In this document: positions 14,454-14,494 of the stretch, piece by piece
Layout: every line of letters starts with the position of its first letter
Position numbering within the stretch: the stretch's first letter is position 1
Source of the DNA: Clostridia bacterium
GTDB taxonomy: Bacteria > Bacillota_A > Clostridia > Christensenellales > Aristaeellaceae
Assembly: GCA_017397695.1 (NCBI GenBank)
Contig: JAFQIF010000207.1
Span: 1 to 14,494 of the forward strand
DNA length: 14,494 nt
Direction of reading: 5' to 3'
The notes under the pieces: model-generated
The model's database searches: none
What the model saw: only the letters and a program-made list of their open reading frames with translations
Told to the model about the DNA's origin: nothing
Position numbers and translations under genes: made by a program

Positions 14454-14494
14454 GGGACGATGGGGACGCTGGGCTGCCGCCCAGACCTGCTTGA

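Noticed and set aside
14469..14484. 6-bp hairpin CTGGGC-TGCC-GCCCAG after the SDR gene
   Set aside because: There is no U-tract after it and the window ends 10 nt later, so a terminator cannot be supported.

Overview
The window looks like chromosome from a moderately GC-rich anaerobic gut member of the Clostridia. Reasons for this reading are the consensus sigma-A-type promoters, strong AGGAGG ribosome sites, many intrinsic terminators, a GH31 alpha-glucosidase very like the Blautia (Ruminococcus) obeum enzyme, a CofE-like protein of the kind carried by Clostridia, and a selenium/molybdenum accessory operon. The exact genus cannot be read from the sequence. No phage, IS element, CRISPR array, rRNA or tRNA gene was seen.

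Layout. Positions 1-256 hold one complete and one partial copy of a tandem repeat with a 165-bp period. The unit folds into nested stems and each copy is followed by the same terminator hairpin; it may be a small structured RNA and I cannot name it. A histidine phosphatase gene (312-914, minus) is divergent from the main feature of the window, a seven-gene plus-strand operon at 1074-6757: class I methyltransferase, XdhC-family protein, DUF3343 protein, selenium-type cysteine desulfurase, YedF, SelD and YqeB (EF2563 family). A TTGACA-N17-TAGAAT promoter lies in front and a 16-bp hairpin ends it. Next come a minus-strand GH31 alpha-glucosidase (6812-8887), a divergent CofE-like gene with very strong codon bias (9099-10295), a degV-type pseudogene reduced to its two ends (10512-10635), a MATE transporter (10802-12163), a dicarboxylate/amino-acid:cation symporter (12275-13606) and an SDR oxidoreductase (13698-14453).

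How the operon works. From family knowledge, the cysteine desulfurase can release selenium or sulfur, YedF and perhaps the DUF3343 protein can carry it, SelD makes selenophosphate, and YqeB and XdhC-type proteins mature selenium-dependent molybdenum hydroxylases (xanthine dehydrogenase-like enzymes). The hydroxylase itself is not in the window, nor are selA, selB or tRNA-Sec. This fits the 'orphan SelD' type of locus, where selenium goes into a cofactor rather than selenocysteine, but the rest of the genome would be needed to show that. The methyltransferase, coupled to XdhC by an ATGA overlap, is the member whose role is least clear.
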